From: Actomonas aquatica
GTDB taxonomy: Bacteria; Verrucomicrobiota; Verrucomicrobiia; Opitutales; Opitutaceae
Length of the DNA: 64,000 nucleotides
Reading direction: 5' to 3'
NCBI RefSeq assembly: GCF_019679435.2
Contig: NZ_CP139781.1
Location: 806,001 to 870,000, forward strand
In this document: in pieces, positions 32,896 to 41,367 of the stretch
Position numbering within the stretch: the first letter of the stretch is position 1
Layout of the letters: each line of letters begins with the position of its first letter
Translations under genes and position numbers: made by a program
The notes under the pieces: generated by a model
Databases searched by the model: none
Seen by the model: the letters and a program-made list of their open reading frames with translations, nothing else
Told to the model about the DNA's origin: nothing

Positions 32896-34932
32896 ATGTC
32901 ACTTTGTGCTCCGCGCGTGACTCCCGTCGCCCCCACGTCATCCCCCTTCCGCATCATCGAGCTCGGCCTCATGATCGCTGGATTGGCAGGACTGGCGACA
33001 ATCAGTTTGATGGAGCCGGCCACCTCGCTGATGCACGCCTCACCTTGGCGCTCCGTCTACACGATCACCTTACTCACGCCATGGCTCGGTTTGATCGTAA
33101 ATCTCTTACGAAATCGGCTCTGGCGACCGCCCTCGATCGCGTGGTCGATCGCCTTCGCATTCCTGATCGCAGTCGTGCTCACAAGTGCGGTGCTCAGCCC
33201 CTTCACTCGCATCGTATTGTGGTGGTCCGCTCCGGTCCTGTCCGGTGTCGCCTCGGTATTGTGGATTCACTCCCACCTCGTCACGGACTCCAACGGCCGG
33301 CTGCGGCAACGATTGGTAGAGGGCCTCGCCGTTGCTGCGGGCATCATGGTGCTGCGAAGCTTTATGCCGTGGGCGCGGGACGCGATTCAGCTCTCAGCTG
33401 CCGGCATGGATTTTAGCTCATTGATGAGTCTGCGCAACGCCCACCCACTTGGGCATTCCAACTACACGGCCGGAGCCACGCTGCTCGGCCTACCGTGGCT
33501 CGTGCACGCTGTCGTGGTGACGCGCGGCTTTCAGCGAGCCGTCTGGATAACTCTCAGCTTATTTGCACTGGCGGTGCTATTCAGCACCGGCAGTCGGGGC
33601 GGAATTCTCGGGTTCGCGGTGCTGCTGGGGGGCGGAGTGCTCGCGCTGCGACTCTCCCGCCGAAACCTGATCCTGGCCACCGGTGCCGCGTTGCTGCTGG
33701 GGTTGGTCTTTGCGGCCGGCAATCCGCGCGTGCGGGCCGCTCTGGCAACTGCTGATCCAGCTTCGGCGCCACACGCCAGCTCAGTGCAGCGCTTGGCGAT
33801 GGCGGAGGCTGGCTGGAAACTGGGTCTGGAGCGCCCCTTGTTTGGATGGGGTCTTCATGCCACGCCCTTGGTTTATCCACGGGTCCGCGCACAACTCGGC
33901 GGTGGGGCCGAGAACGTGCTGCAGTTGCACAATACACCGTTGGAATGGTGGGCCGGTTTGGGAGTGGCCGGCATCATCGCGATGGGTCTCCTCGTCGTGC
34001 TCGCAGGCCGCGATTGGTGTAATTCACCGACCGCAGCGGTCATGCTCGCAGGGTATGCTGTGTTCGCCCTCACCGACTACCAGTTGGATGTCCCCATCAT
34101 CGTCGCCTTCATCGCGGTAGCTGGCGCGCTGCTCATGCCCAAACCTGCTACAGTCTCCAGCTCGAAGTCGCGCGGGGCGGCCCTGGGCGGCTGCCTTGTC
34201 ATCGGGCTGATTGTGCTGCTCGGCGGACGGCGCGATCCTACGCCGGAAATGAATGCCCGTGCCCTGTCGATCGCGACCGAGCCGACGCGCGCAGCGGAAG
34301 CAATTGAACTCCTGCAAACCTCTCTGCTGCTAAACCCCGACCAAGAAATCGCCCACTTCAATCTAGGCTGGTTGCTCGTAGTCCACGATCCCGTCGGCGC
34401 CGCCGGCCATTTCCGTCAGGCGGCCCAACTCGTGCCGGACAAGGGAGGCGTTTATTTCGGTCTGGCACTCGCCAGCTTGAATCAGGGCAAGCCGCCGCAG
34501 ACCGCCCATTTCCTCGCGCTCGAGTGCCTCAACAATCCGCGATTCCTCAGCTCGCCTTGGTGGTCGCTGGAGGCTATCGCCGAACGACGGTTCGATACGC
34601 TGGCGCGGTTTGAGCAACTTCTGCAGCAGACGGATCAGCGGCTGCCGGCCAACGAACTCTGGCGTCGCAATCAACTTATTGCCCTGGGAGAGGTGGCCCC
34701 TTGGTTGGGGCGCGCTGATCTGACTCGCCAATCGGCCTATCGCCGCGAACGCACCGGATACCCGATCCTCATGCGTAATCTGGATGTCCGCCCCCCGCTC
34801 GATCTCTACGACGTGCGCGAGAGCCCGCTGCCGGACGACGCCCCTGCCATGGACCTTCCGCCAAAAGGATGGTTGCCTGCGCCCCTGCTCCTGCAACTTC
34901 TCAGTGACAGCTCCACACCGTCGCCAAACTGA
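32896..34932 (+). CDS. O-antigen ligase/Wzy-like polymerase with C-terminal TPR region
   Basis: 678 residues from the ATG at 32896; upstream in-frame sequence to 32773 belongs to the divergent intergenic region. About ten hydrophobic segments fill residues 15-470, with FSTGSRGGILGFAVLLGGG and ERPLFGWGLHATPLVYPRVR, the two hallmarks of the O-antigen ligase/Wzy family (periplasmic loop, GxG). Residues ~480-620 are soluble with TPR-like helices (RAAEAIELLQTSLLLNPD, then HFNLGWLLVVHDPVGAAGHF). Predicted to polymerise or ligate the repeat unit at the periplasmic face. It stops 11 bp before the initiating transferase gene. Confidence 0.8.
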   Translation: MSLCAPRVTPVAPTSSPFRIIELGLMIAGLAGLATISLMEPATSLMHASPWRSVYTITLLTPWLGLIVNLLRNRLWRPPSIAWSIAFAFLIAVVLTSAVLSPFTRIVLWWSAPVLSGVASVLWIHSHLVTDSNGRLRQRLVEGLAVAAGIMVLRSFMPWARDAIQLSAAGMDFSSLMSLRNAHPLGHSNYTAGATLLGLPWLVHAVVVTRGFQRAVWITLSLFALAVLFSTGSRGGILGFAVLLGGGVLALRLSRRNLILATGAALLLGLVFAAGNPRVRAALATADPASAPHASSVQRLAMAEAGWKLGLERPLFGWGLHATPLVYPRVRAQLGGGAENVLQLHNTPLEWWAGLGVAGIIAMGLLVVLAGRDWCNSPTAAVMLAGYAVFALTDYQLDVPIIVAFIAVAGALLMPKPATVSSSKSRGAALGGCLVIGLIVLLGGRRDPTPEMNARALSIATEPTRAAEAIELLQTSLLLNPDQEIAHFNLGWLLVVHDPVGAAGHFRQAAQLVPDKGGVYFGLALASLNQGKPPQTAHFLALECLNNPRFLSSPWWSLEAIAERRFDTLARFEQLLQQTDQRLPANELWRRNQLIALGEVAPWLGRADLTRQSAYRRERTGYPILMRNLDVRPPLDLYDVRESPLPDDAPAMDLPPKGWLPAPLLLQLLSDSSTPSPN

Positions 34933-34943
34933 CGGAAGAAGTC

Positions 34944-36359
34944 ATGGCCCAGTCCTCCAACAATCCGCTGCGCGATTCTCTGCTACCGTCCATCCTCCTG
35001 GTCGGTGACACGTTGGTGGCGTTTGGCGGTCTCTCACTGGCCTATTGGCTGAGATACCACTCCATGTTGGCTACATTGGGCATAGACGTGCCGTGGGCCT
35101 CGTATGGCCAGTATCGGCCTTTGTTGCTTGTGGGCGTGATCTTCCTCGTGGGTGCCTTCGCCCAACGCGGCCTCTACGATGGCCGTGTAGTGCTGCGAAA
35201 GCAGTTCGCGCTCAACCTGCTGGCGCGGGCGACCGTGTATTGGGTGGTGGTCTACCTGGCCTTCTCGTTGGTCGTGAAGTTCGACCCGCCGATCTCGCGT
35301 CTTTTCGTGGTCTTCGGAGGTGTCACCACCCTGTTGCTGCTGTGGCTCTGGCGAAACGTTTTCTACTACGTCGCAACGCGGCCGCGTTGCCTGCCCCACC
35401 TGCAAAGACGAGTGGCGCTCCTGGGATGGAATGAGTCGGCCGCGTCGTTACTGCAGGAGATCCCCCCGGGCGGTTCCCATCCGTATCAGCTTATTGGATG
35501 CGTTACTGACGACGATGCTCCGCTACCGTTGCGTCGCCTGGGCCCCGTCCACGACCTCGCCGCAATCCTCAAGGCGGAGAAGATAGACGTGCTGCTGGCG
35601 ACCCGCTTGGATTTCGGCAGTGACGAACTCGCCCGGATTACAGCGACCTGTGAACAGGCCTACGCGGAATGGAAAGTCATGCCTACGGCCTTCCCCATCT
35701 TTCTCAGCGGGCTCCGGCTCCAAACCGTCGGCCGTATCCCCGTTGTCGGCGTTGAAGACCTCGCCATCAACCGTTTGATGAATCGCATGGTGAAGCGGAT
35801 CGTTGACCTGGCGGGTGCGACCGTCGGCCTGATCGTTTCGGCCCCCGTGATCGCCGTGCTGGCATGGCTAATCAAACGCGAATCGCCGCAGGGAGACATC
35901 CTCTTCCGCCAAACACGCATCGGGGCCGACCACCGCCCCTTCACCCTCTACAAGCTCCGGAGCATGCACCCGGATGCTGCTAAGTCAGACTCGACGCACC
36001 AGAGCACCCGCCAAGGGGACACTCGCGTATTGCGCGTCGGTGCCTTCATGCGGCGCTGGAACCTCGATGAACTGCCGCAATACTGGAATGTCCTGCGCGG
36101 CCAGATGAGCTTGGTCGGGCCCCGCCCGGAGCGTCCCCATCACGTCGAACAACTGGCCGAGCGCATCCCCCATTATCTACCGCGACACTTGGTCAAACCC
36201 GGCATGACCGGCTGGGCCCAGGTCAATGGACTGCGTGGCGCCACCGATCTCGCCGAACGCATCCGCTACGATATTTTTTATATCGAGAATTGGTCGTTGT
36301 GGTTCGACCTGCAGATCATCGGGTTGACCTTTCTGCGCTGGCGAAGCGGAGCCGTCTAA
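34944..36359 (+). CDS. Undecaprenyl-phosphate sugar phosphotransferase (PHPT family, WcaJ/WbaP-like)
   Basis: 471 residues. Four or five N-terminal TMs (~15-125) are followed by a Rossmann-like region (~150-255) and the catalytic bacterial sugar transferase domain (~275-471). That domain begins NRMVKRIVDLAGATVGLIVS, contains ILFRQTRIGADHRPFTLYKL, the NLDELPQ segment, GPRPERP and KPGMTGWAQVNGLRGATD, all diagnostic. It starts each repeat unit by linking a hexose-1-phosphate to undecaprenyl phosphate. Probably co-transcribed with the polymerase 11 bp upstream. The stop abuts the stop of the convergent glycosyltransferase at 36360 with no gap. Confidence 0.92.
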   Translation: MAQSSNNPLRDSLLPSILLVGDTLVAFGGLSLAYWLRYHSMLATLGIDVPWASYGQYRPLLLVGVIFLVGAFAQRGLYDGRVVLRKQFALNLLARATVYWVVVYLAFSLVVKFDPPISRLFVVFGGVTTLLLLWLWRNVFYYVATRPRCLPHLQRRVALLGWNESAASLLQEIPPGGSHPYQLIGCVTDDDAPLPLRRLGPVHDLAAILKAEKIDVLLATRLDFGSDELARITATCEQAYAEWKVMPTAFPIFLSGLRLQTVGRIPVVGVEDLAINRLMNRMVKRIVDLAGATVGLIVSAPVIAVLAWLIKRESPQGDILFRQTRIGADHRPFTLYKLRSMHPDAAKSDSTHQSTRQGDTRVLRVGAFMRRWNLDELPQYWNVLRGQMSLVGPRPERPHHVEQLAERIPHYLPRHLVKPGMTGWAQVNGLRGATDLAERIRYDIFYIENWSLWFDLQIIGLTFLRWRSGAV

Positions 36360-37268
36360 CTAGGCCGGCCGCACTCGGCGGGATCCACGCCGACTGGCAC
36401 GCCAGAGCGCAAGCCGCTTCCACATCCCGAATAAGCAACGCCATTTCCAACGCGCGACGGGCGTTTTCCCGAAGTGCTTCAGATAAACGTCGCGATTCGC
36501 GTCGAAGATCGCGACGGACATTTTGTCGTAATCCTTGGCCACGCTTTGCCCCTTCAAGTGGACCACGTCATAACGGCCGTCGTAGACCAACTGAAAGCCT
36601 GCCTGCGCCACTCGCACACAGAGATCGAGGTCGTCGCCATACATAAAAAACGACTCGTCAAAAACCTGCGGCACCATCGGACTCGCCACCTTTGCCAACA
36701 CCGAGCGGCGACCGAGCATGAATGCTCCATTGATCGCACCGACGGGGTAGGTTTCGCGTTCCGGCAAGTAAGTCAGGTTATAGCCGGCGAAGCGTTTCGA
36801 CCGCGGGAAACGGCCCGACAACCCCACCCCGCGACAAAACCCATCCCAGGCCGTCGGAATTGAGCGACGGCAGGCAAGGTCCATCTCTCCGTCGGCCTGC
36901 ACCAGCCGCGGCGTAATCAACCCGATGGCGGGCTCACTTAAAACCCGCGAAACGAGGTGCTGCAGGGCGGGCTGATTGCAGATCGTATCCGGATTGAGGA
37001 AGAGCACACATTCACCCCGCGTTGCCTCGAAGCCCAGATTGTTGGCCGCGCCGAAACCCAGATTTTCTCCCGGATCGAGCAGCGTGACCCATGGAAAGGC
37101 CTCCCCCACGAATTCGCTCGTGCCATCGGCCGGATAGTTGTCGACCACGACCACCTCCACTGCTCGGTCGTTCAGCACTTGCGGCAGCGACTCCAAACAG
37201 GCCCCGATTTCATCCCGCGACTTGTAGGCCACAATGATCACAGAAAGGATAGGCGCAGGGTTTCGCAT
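36360..37268 (-). CDS. Glycosyltransferase family 2 (rhamnosyltransferase-like)
   Basis: 302 residues from the ATG at 37268; an upstream extension to 37325 overlaps the divergent gene and is rejected. GT-A features: PILSVIIVAYKSRDEIGACL, VVVVDNYPADGTSEF, ENLGFGAANNLGFEATRGE and the metal site FLNPDT, with FMYGDDLDLCVRVAQAGF near residue 210. The pattern matches WbbL-type rhamnosyltransferases, but donor specificity is not certain. It lies convergent to the initiating transferase and divergent (38 bp) from another family 2 enzyme. Confidence 0.85.
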   Translation of the reverse strand: MRNPAPILSVIIVAYKSRDEIGACLESLPQVLNDRAVEVVVVDNYPADGTSEFVGEAFPWVTLLDPGENLGFGAANNLGFEATRGECVLFLNPDTICNQPALQHLVSRVLSEPAIGLITPRLVQADGEMDLACRRSIPTAWDGFCRGVGLSGRFPRSKRFAGYNLTYLPERETYPVGAINGAFMLGRRSVLAKVASPMVPQVFDESFFMYGDDLDLCVRVAQAGFQLVYDGRYDVVHLKGQSVAKDYDKMSVAIFDANRDVYLKHFGKTPVARWKWRCLFGMWKRLALWRASRRGSRRVRPA

Positions 37269-37306
37269 CGACAGGATCGAACCTGTGGACTGATTCACCC
37301 GATGCA

Positions 37307-38056
37307 ATGCCCGCCTCCGCTCCATTGATCAGTATTGTCGTGGTCTGCCGCGACCCGGGACCGGACTTACCTCTCTGCCTGGATAGTGTCTGGAGTCAGG
37401 ACTGTGAAAGCGGCACCTACGAACTGGTCGTAATCGACGGCGCGTCCCGCGACGGAACGGCAGCGTGGCTTTCGCGCCAGGCAAGTCGCCTCGGGCATCT
37501 GCTTAGCGAACCCGACGACGGTGTATACGCCGCCATGAACAAGGGCGTGGCCGCCGCCCGGGGGGCGTGGATTCTGTTTCTCGGTGCCGATGATCGCTTG
37601 GCTGACGAGCATGTATTGCAGCACATGGCGACGCACCTGCGCTCGAGTGAAGCGGGTTTGGTCAGCGCGCAGGCGCGATACTCCGACGGGCGTCTTTACG
37701 CCAGCTGCCTGCCCTTGCGACCGGTGCAACGAAACCCACTGCACCACCAATGCACCTTTTATCGGCGCAGTATGCTACCCACCCCAACCACCTTCGATCC
37801 CAGTCTTCGCATCGCTGCCGATTACGATCTTAACCTCCGTCTTCTGTTGTCGGAGCAGTCGGTCGAGACCGTGCCGACCTTGATCTCGCATTGTCGCTCG
37901 GGCGGTTTGAGCGACGCTGGCCATTGGATCACCTATCGCGAAGAAATCACCGTGCGGCGGCGCCATTTCCCCTTCGGCCAACGCCTGCTCTGGGATATCT
38001 TCTCCGTTCTCCGCTTTCTGCGTAAAAAGGTGCATCGCCTCCTCCGCCCTGTCTAA
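37307..38056 (+). CDS. Glycosyltransferase family 2 (WcaE-like)
   Basis: 249 residues, a single GT-A domain. LISIVVVCRDPGPDLPLCLD opens the nucleotide-binding half; ELVVIDGASRDGTAAWL and EPDDGVYAAMNKGVAAARG follow, with FLGADDRL as the DxD-type metal site. The SEPDDGxYxAMNKG motif is typical of the WcaE/colanic-acid branch. It would add one sugar to the lipid-linked repeat unit. Basic C-terminal residues (RFLRKKVHRLLRP) may hold it at the membrane. The FkbM methyltransferase gene follows 9 bp later. Confidence 0.86.
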   Translation: MPASAPLISIVVVCRDPGPDLPLCLDSVWSQDCESGTYELVVIDGASRDGTAAWLSRQASRLGHLLSEPDDGVYAAMNKGVAAARGAWILFLGADDRLADEHVLQHMATHLRSSEAGLVSAQARYSDGRLYASCLPLRPVQRNPLHHQCTFYRRSMLPTPTTFDPSLRIAADYDLNLRLLLSEQSVETVPTLISHCRSGGLSDAGHWITYREEITVRRRHFPFGQRLLWDIFSVLRFLRKKVHRLLRPV

Positions 38057-38065
38057 TCCCGCATC

Positions 38066-38803
38066 ATGGCTCGCTCGTTTCGCACCCGCCTCAAAGCCTT
38101 CGCCAATACCCTGCTCGCCCCGGCGGGGCTGTCGTTACAACTCACGCGAGACGTTTTTGATATGCCGGGTCTTTTGGCGCGCGCGGCTGCACGAGGGCTT
38201 CGTCCGGGCAGCGTAATCGATATTGGCGCCTCTGACGGATGCTGGTCCCTGTTGGCTCGCCCCTATTTTCCTCGGGCTACCTTTGTGCTTTTCGAGCCGC
38301 TCACAGAACGAGCGCCGGAGCTGGCTCAACTGGAGCAACGGTATGGTTTCCGCCACATCGCGGCAGCCGCGGGTGACGAGGTGGGTGAAACCAGATTCGC
38401 CGTCGAGGACGACTTGGATGGCAGCGGCGTCGTCCCCGCCAACAGCGACCACGATACCCGCGTGGTGCCCGTCGAAACAGTCGATCACGTGGTCGCCACG
38501 CACCAGCTCAAGGGGCCCTTCGTGCTGAAGCTCGACACCCACGGTTTTGAGGTTCCGATCCTCTCCGGGGCGATCGATACCCTCGCGCACGTTGAACTCC
38601 TCATCATTGAGGCCTATAATTTTGAACTACAACCCGGGTGCCTACGCTTCCACGAACTATGTGCGTGGCTCGAGCCCCACGGCCTGCGTCCGTGCGATGT
38701 GGCCGATCCGATGCGGCGCCCCGGCGATGGCGCGCTTTGGCAAATGGATCTGGCGTTCGCCCCGAAAACCAGCCTGCTGTTTAAATCCAACAGCTTCCGC
38801 TAG
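38066..38803 (+). CDS. FkbM-family methyltransferase
   Basis: 245 residues. The SAM-binding motif I is SVIDIGASDGCWSLLARPYF, followed by VLFEPLTERAPEL (acidic end of beta-2). HDTRVVPVETVDHVV and VLKLDTHGFEVPILSGA are the characteristic FkbM core (LKxDxxGxE). Such enzymes O-methylate sugars of exopolysaccharides and glycolipids. It is 9 bp downstream of the WcaE-like gene and probably modifies the sugar that enzyme adds, although this is inferred only from position. Confidence 0.85.
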   Translation: MARSFRTRLKAFANTLLAPAGLSLQLTRDVFDMPGLLARAAARGLRPGSVIDIGASDGCWSLLARPYFPRATFVLFEPLTERAPELAQLEQRYGFRHIAAAAGDEVGETRFAVEDDLDGSGVVPANSDHDTRVVPVETVDHVVATHQLKGPFVLKLDTHGFEVPILSGAIDTLAHVELLIIEAYNFELQPGCLRFHELCAWLEPHGLRPCDVADPMRRPGDGALWQMDLAFAPKTSLLFKSNSFR

Positions 38804-38818
38804 CCCCTTCGGTTTCGG

Positions 38819-40630
38819 TCACTCGACCTTGGCGAGCACCTCACCAAAACCGATGAATCCATGGCGGCGAATCCTCTCGAGATACACGCCAAGGTTTCCG
38901 ACTAGAAAGACGGCCCGAGCCAAGCGATGACTTAAACCCAGTTTCGCTGCCGGCAAACGGTGCTTGTCGTAGAGCTTATGGTGCTCCGCCAACATGACCG
39001 GCAAATTCTTGGTGAGCTGCCCTGCCCGGAGCCGAAATGCCGCCACCACCCCAAAGGATGCTCGCCGAAACCGGACGCCGGATACGCAGGCCCGCGCCAG
39101 GATTTCAGAGTCACCGCAGAATTTAAGATCCGTATCAAATCCACCAATACGGTCATAGACCGCGCGCGTAAAAACAGTCCCATGTTGATACACCGGCTCC
39201 ACCCGTTGAGCGTAAAGTCGACGGTTGAGCCTGCTCCAAGGCGAAATGGGAATGGCCCCGGTGCGCTCTCCCCGGGTGTTGATCAGTCGCACTCCACCGT
39301 AGAATACCGCGGCTTCACCCGATTGGGCGGCCTTGGCGACCTTGGAGAATCCGGGCAGCAGCACATCGTCGTCATTGATGTAGGTGAAAGCGCCCCACTC
39401 GCCGGCCGCCGCCAAACCCGCATTGATCGCGGCATACATCCCTCCACCGGGCTCCGGGTAAACCTCGGTGCCGGGAAAACGTTGGCGGAGCGCAGAGACC
39501 TTTTCGGGCGGACATACCAGAACGTGTCGGCATGGCATCGTTTGCGTCGCCACACTGTCGATCGTTTCCTCCAGCCAAGGCGAGTCCCCCAAAGTCGGGG
39601 TCACGACCAGAATGGGGAACGCCTGCACGGGCTCCGGTGCGTGCACCAATCGCTGCATCAGGCGCCCCCACCAAGGCAACACATACCGACGTTTGACGCG
39701 CTCCCATTGGTCGCGCCAGGATCTGCTGGTATTCAGTCGTTCATTACGGAATGCGGGCATGATCCCAAATCGCCGCAACTCCGCCTGACGCCGGGCCAAC
39801 CGCTCCAGATACGGAGCATAGAGCCAATGGTGCAGCTCATCCGTCAATTCGGTCCCATAGGCTCTGAGTCCAGGTTCGAACCACCCGGGAGCAACCTCCC
39901 GCACCCCTTGAAAGTGGTAAAACAGCAAGGGCTCACCACCGATGTCCAAACCTTGCCGCTCGTTAAGTTGCAGCTTGTATTCGCGCACGTTCCACGGCGC
40001 CGCGTTGATTCCGGGCGACTCCAGCACGGTGACACCGGAAAAGAGTTTCCCAAAGGAATTGAGATATCCTTGATCGGCAAAGCGCTCACCGTCGACCGCA
40101 TCCTCGCACCATTCGATGCAGCGCTCGCGCCACCAAGCCAGACACGCCAAACCGGCTTCATTCCGACGGAAGGAAACCCACGCGACGTTATAGATGCCAT
40201 ATTGCTCCCTGACCTTGAGCCGTGCTGGAAAGCGATGCGGCACGATCCCGATGGAAGCCTCACCTTGTTGCGCCAACACTTCCGAAAACGGCCCGGTAAA
40301 CCACAAATCGGCATCGAGGTAAGTTACGGCCTCGGCTTCAGTTTCCAGGCGAAAGCAGTGATTCACCCACGCCGGCGTTGTGGTAAAAATGAACTCCACC
40401 GGACTTCGCGTTGCCTCGGTCGCCGCATAATCGGGATCAGCCCGCTTCAGTTCCTGCCACGAAATCGCGATGAGGCTGTGCGACCGCTCCGCCTGCACCA
40501 CCCGCATCGTCGGCTCATCCATGCACAACACATAGAGTTTAAATGGACTCCCATCGGTCGCGAGCGAGTCATGCAGGCAGAGCATGCGGGCCGCGTAACC
40601 CTGGTCGCAATACGTGCAGAAAATCGTCAT
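38819..40630 (-). CDS. Two-domain glycosyltransferase (GT-A nucleotide-sugar transferase + GT2)
   Basis: 603 residues from the ATG at 40630, which overlaps the upstream methyltransferase stop (ATGA, 40627-40630). The N-terminal ~300 residues resemble GT8-like nucleotide-diphospho-sugar transferases: FCTYCDQGYAARMLCLHDSL, TYLDADLWFTGP (DxD) and FADQGYLNSFG. Residues ~350-560 are a family 2 domain: FPILVVTPTLGDSPWLEETI, PGGGMYAAINAGL, YINDDDVLLPG. A linker rich in Arg and Trp joins them. One polypeptide may add two successive sugars. It ends 15 bp from the convergent FkbM gene. Confidence 0.8.
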   Translation of the reverse strand: MTIFCTYCDQGYAARMLCLHDSLATDGSPFKLYVLCMDEPTMRVVQAERSHSLIAISWQELKRADPDYAATEATRSPVEFIFTTTPAWVNHCFRLETEAEAVTYLDADLWFTGPFSEVLAQQGEASIGIVPHRFPARLKVREQYGIYNVAWVSFRRNEAGLACLAWWRERCIEWCEDAVDGERFADQGYLNSFGKLFSGVTVLESPGINAAPWNVREYKLQLNERQGLDIGGEPLLFYHFQGVREVAPGWFEPGLRAYGTELTDELHHWLYAPYLERLARRQAELRRFGIMPAFRNERLNTSRSWRDQWERVKRRYVLPWWGRLMQRLVHAPEPVQAFPILVVTPTLGDSPWLEETIDSVATQTMPCRHVLVCPPEKVSALRQRFPGTEVYPEPGGGMYAAINAGLAAAGEWGAFTYINDDDVLLPGFSKVAKAAQSGEAAVFYGGVRLINTRGERTGAIPISPWSRLNRRLYAQRVEPVYQHGTVFTRAVYDRIGGFDTDLKFCGDSEILARACVSGVRFRRASFGVVAAFRLRAGQLTKNLPVMLAEHHKLYDKHRLPAAKLGLSHRLARAVFLVGNLGVYLERIRRHGFIGFGEVLAKVE

Positions 40631-41367
40631 ACAGGCTCGGAGTTCAAGACGCGCTTCCTCGCGACCACTACGTGATCGAGAAAGAAGTCTGTGTTTCGCG
40701 GAAAAACGCGTCCGATAAGCATTCCCAGCAAGGTGACCGGTGCCATGAAAACAAGGGTGCACAGCTGATTGAGGCGCTGGTGCCGGCTCAGCGTCACTTT
40801 GAACAGGTAAGCATTAAAAAGCTGAAACAGCACCCTGAGGTCAGAAAGCGTTCGACGGTGTTCAATGATCTCAAAACCGGCCCTTTCCAAAAGTGCGCGA
40901 AGCCCGAATGATGAATAGCGTGCGAAGTCGTGCGGCTGCTCATGCTCATCCCACACGAACGGCACCGTCAGCACCAAATCACCCGACGGTTTCAGCACAC
41001 GCGCGATTTGCTGTAAAAACTCGTCGGAGTTGAACACGTGCTCCAACACCTGTGAACACAGCACGTGATCGAACTCCGCGTCGGCAAATGGGAATACCCC
41101 GCCATCGTAAAACACATCCGCATCGCCGGCTCCCCGTCGTAGCGGCGTATCGTAATCGAGCCCCACGTAGCGATGCGCCCGGATCAACGCTCGATAAGGC
41201 TTGGTCCCACAGCCCACATCCAACAAATCGCCACTTAGGCGCGGAAGGATTTCCTTCAAATTCCGATGCAGCGCCCGACGCGCCAGATAAAACGGATTTA
41301 CCAGCCAGCCCCACGCCCCCGGCTCGTAGTGCTGAGCCGCATACCATTTGGCGAGTCGCGTTCTCAA
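40627..41367 (-). CDS. Class I SAM-dependent methyltransferase
   Basis: 246 residues. Motif I is GDLLDVGCGTKPYRALI, followed by VGLDYD, then FDHVLCSQVLEHVFNSDEFL and the post-motif ARVLKPSGDLVLTVPFVWDE. The Methyltransf_11 core covers about residues 45-160; a hydrophobic C-terminal stretch (LCTLVFMAPVTLLGMLIG) suggests membrane association. Both ends overlap neighbours by ATGA (40627-40630 and 41364-41367), so it is translated between the TIGR04325 fusion and the two-domain glycosyltransferase. Substrate unknown; a sugar hydroxyl is likely. Confidence 0.84.
   Translation of the reverse strand: MRTRLAKWYAAQHYEPGAWGWLVNPFYLARRALHRNLKEILPRLSGDLLDVGCGTKPYRALIRAHRYVGLDYDTPLRRGAGDADVFYDGGVFPFADAEFDHVLCSQVLEHVFNSDEFLQQIARVLKPSGDLVLTVPFVWDEHEQPHDFARYSSFGLRALLERAGFEIIEHRRTLSDLRVLFQLFNAYLFKVTLSRHQRLNQLCTLVFMAPVTLLGMLIGRVFPRNTDFFLDHVVVARKRVLNSEPV

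Noticed and set aside
38960..40675. 571-residue + strand frame opposite the two-domain glycosyltransferase
   Set aside because: The - strand frame has clear glycosyltransferase motifs and a coupled start; the + strand translation has none.
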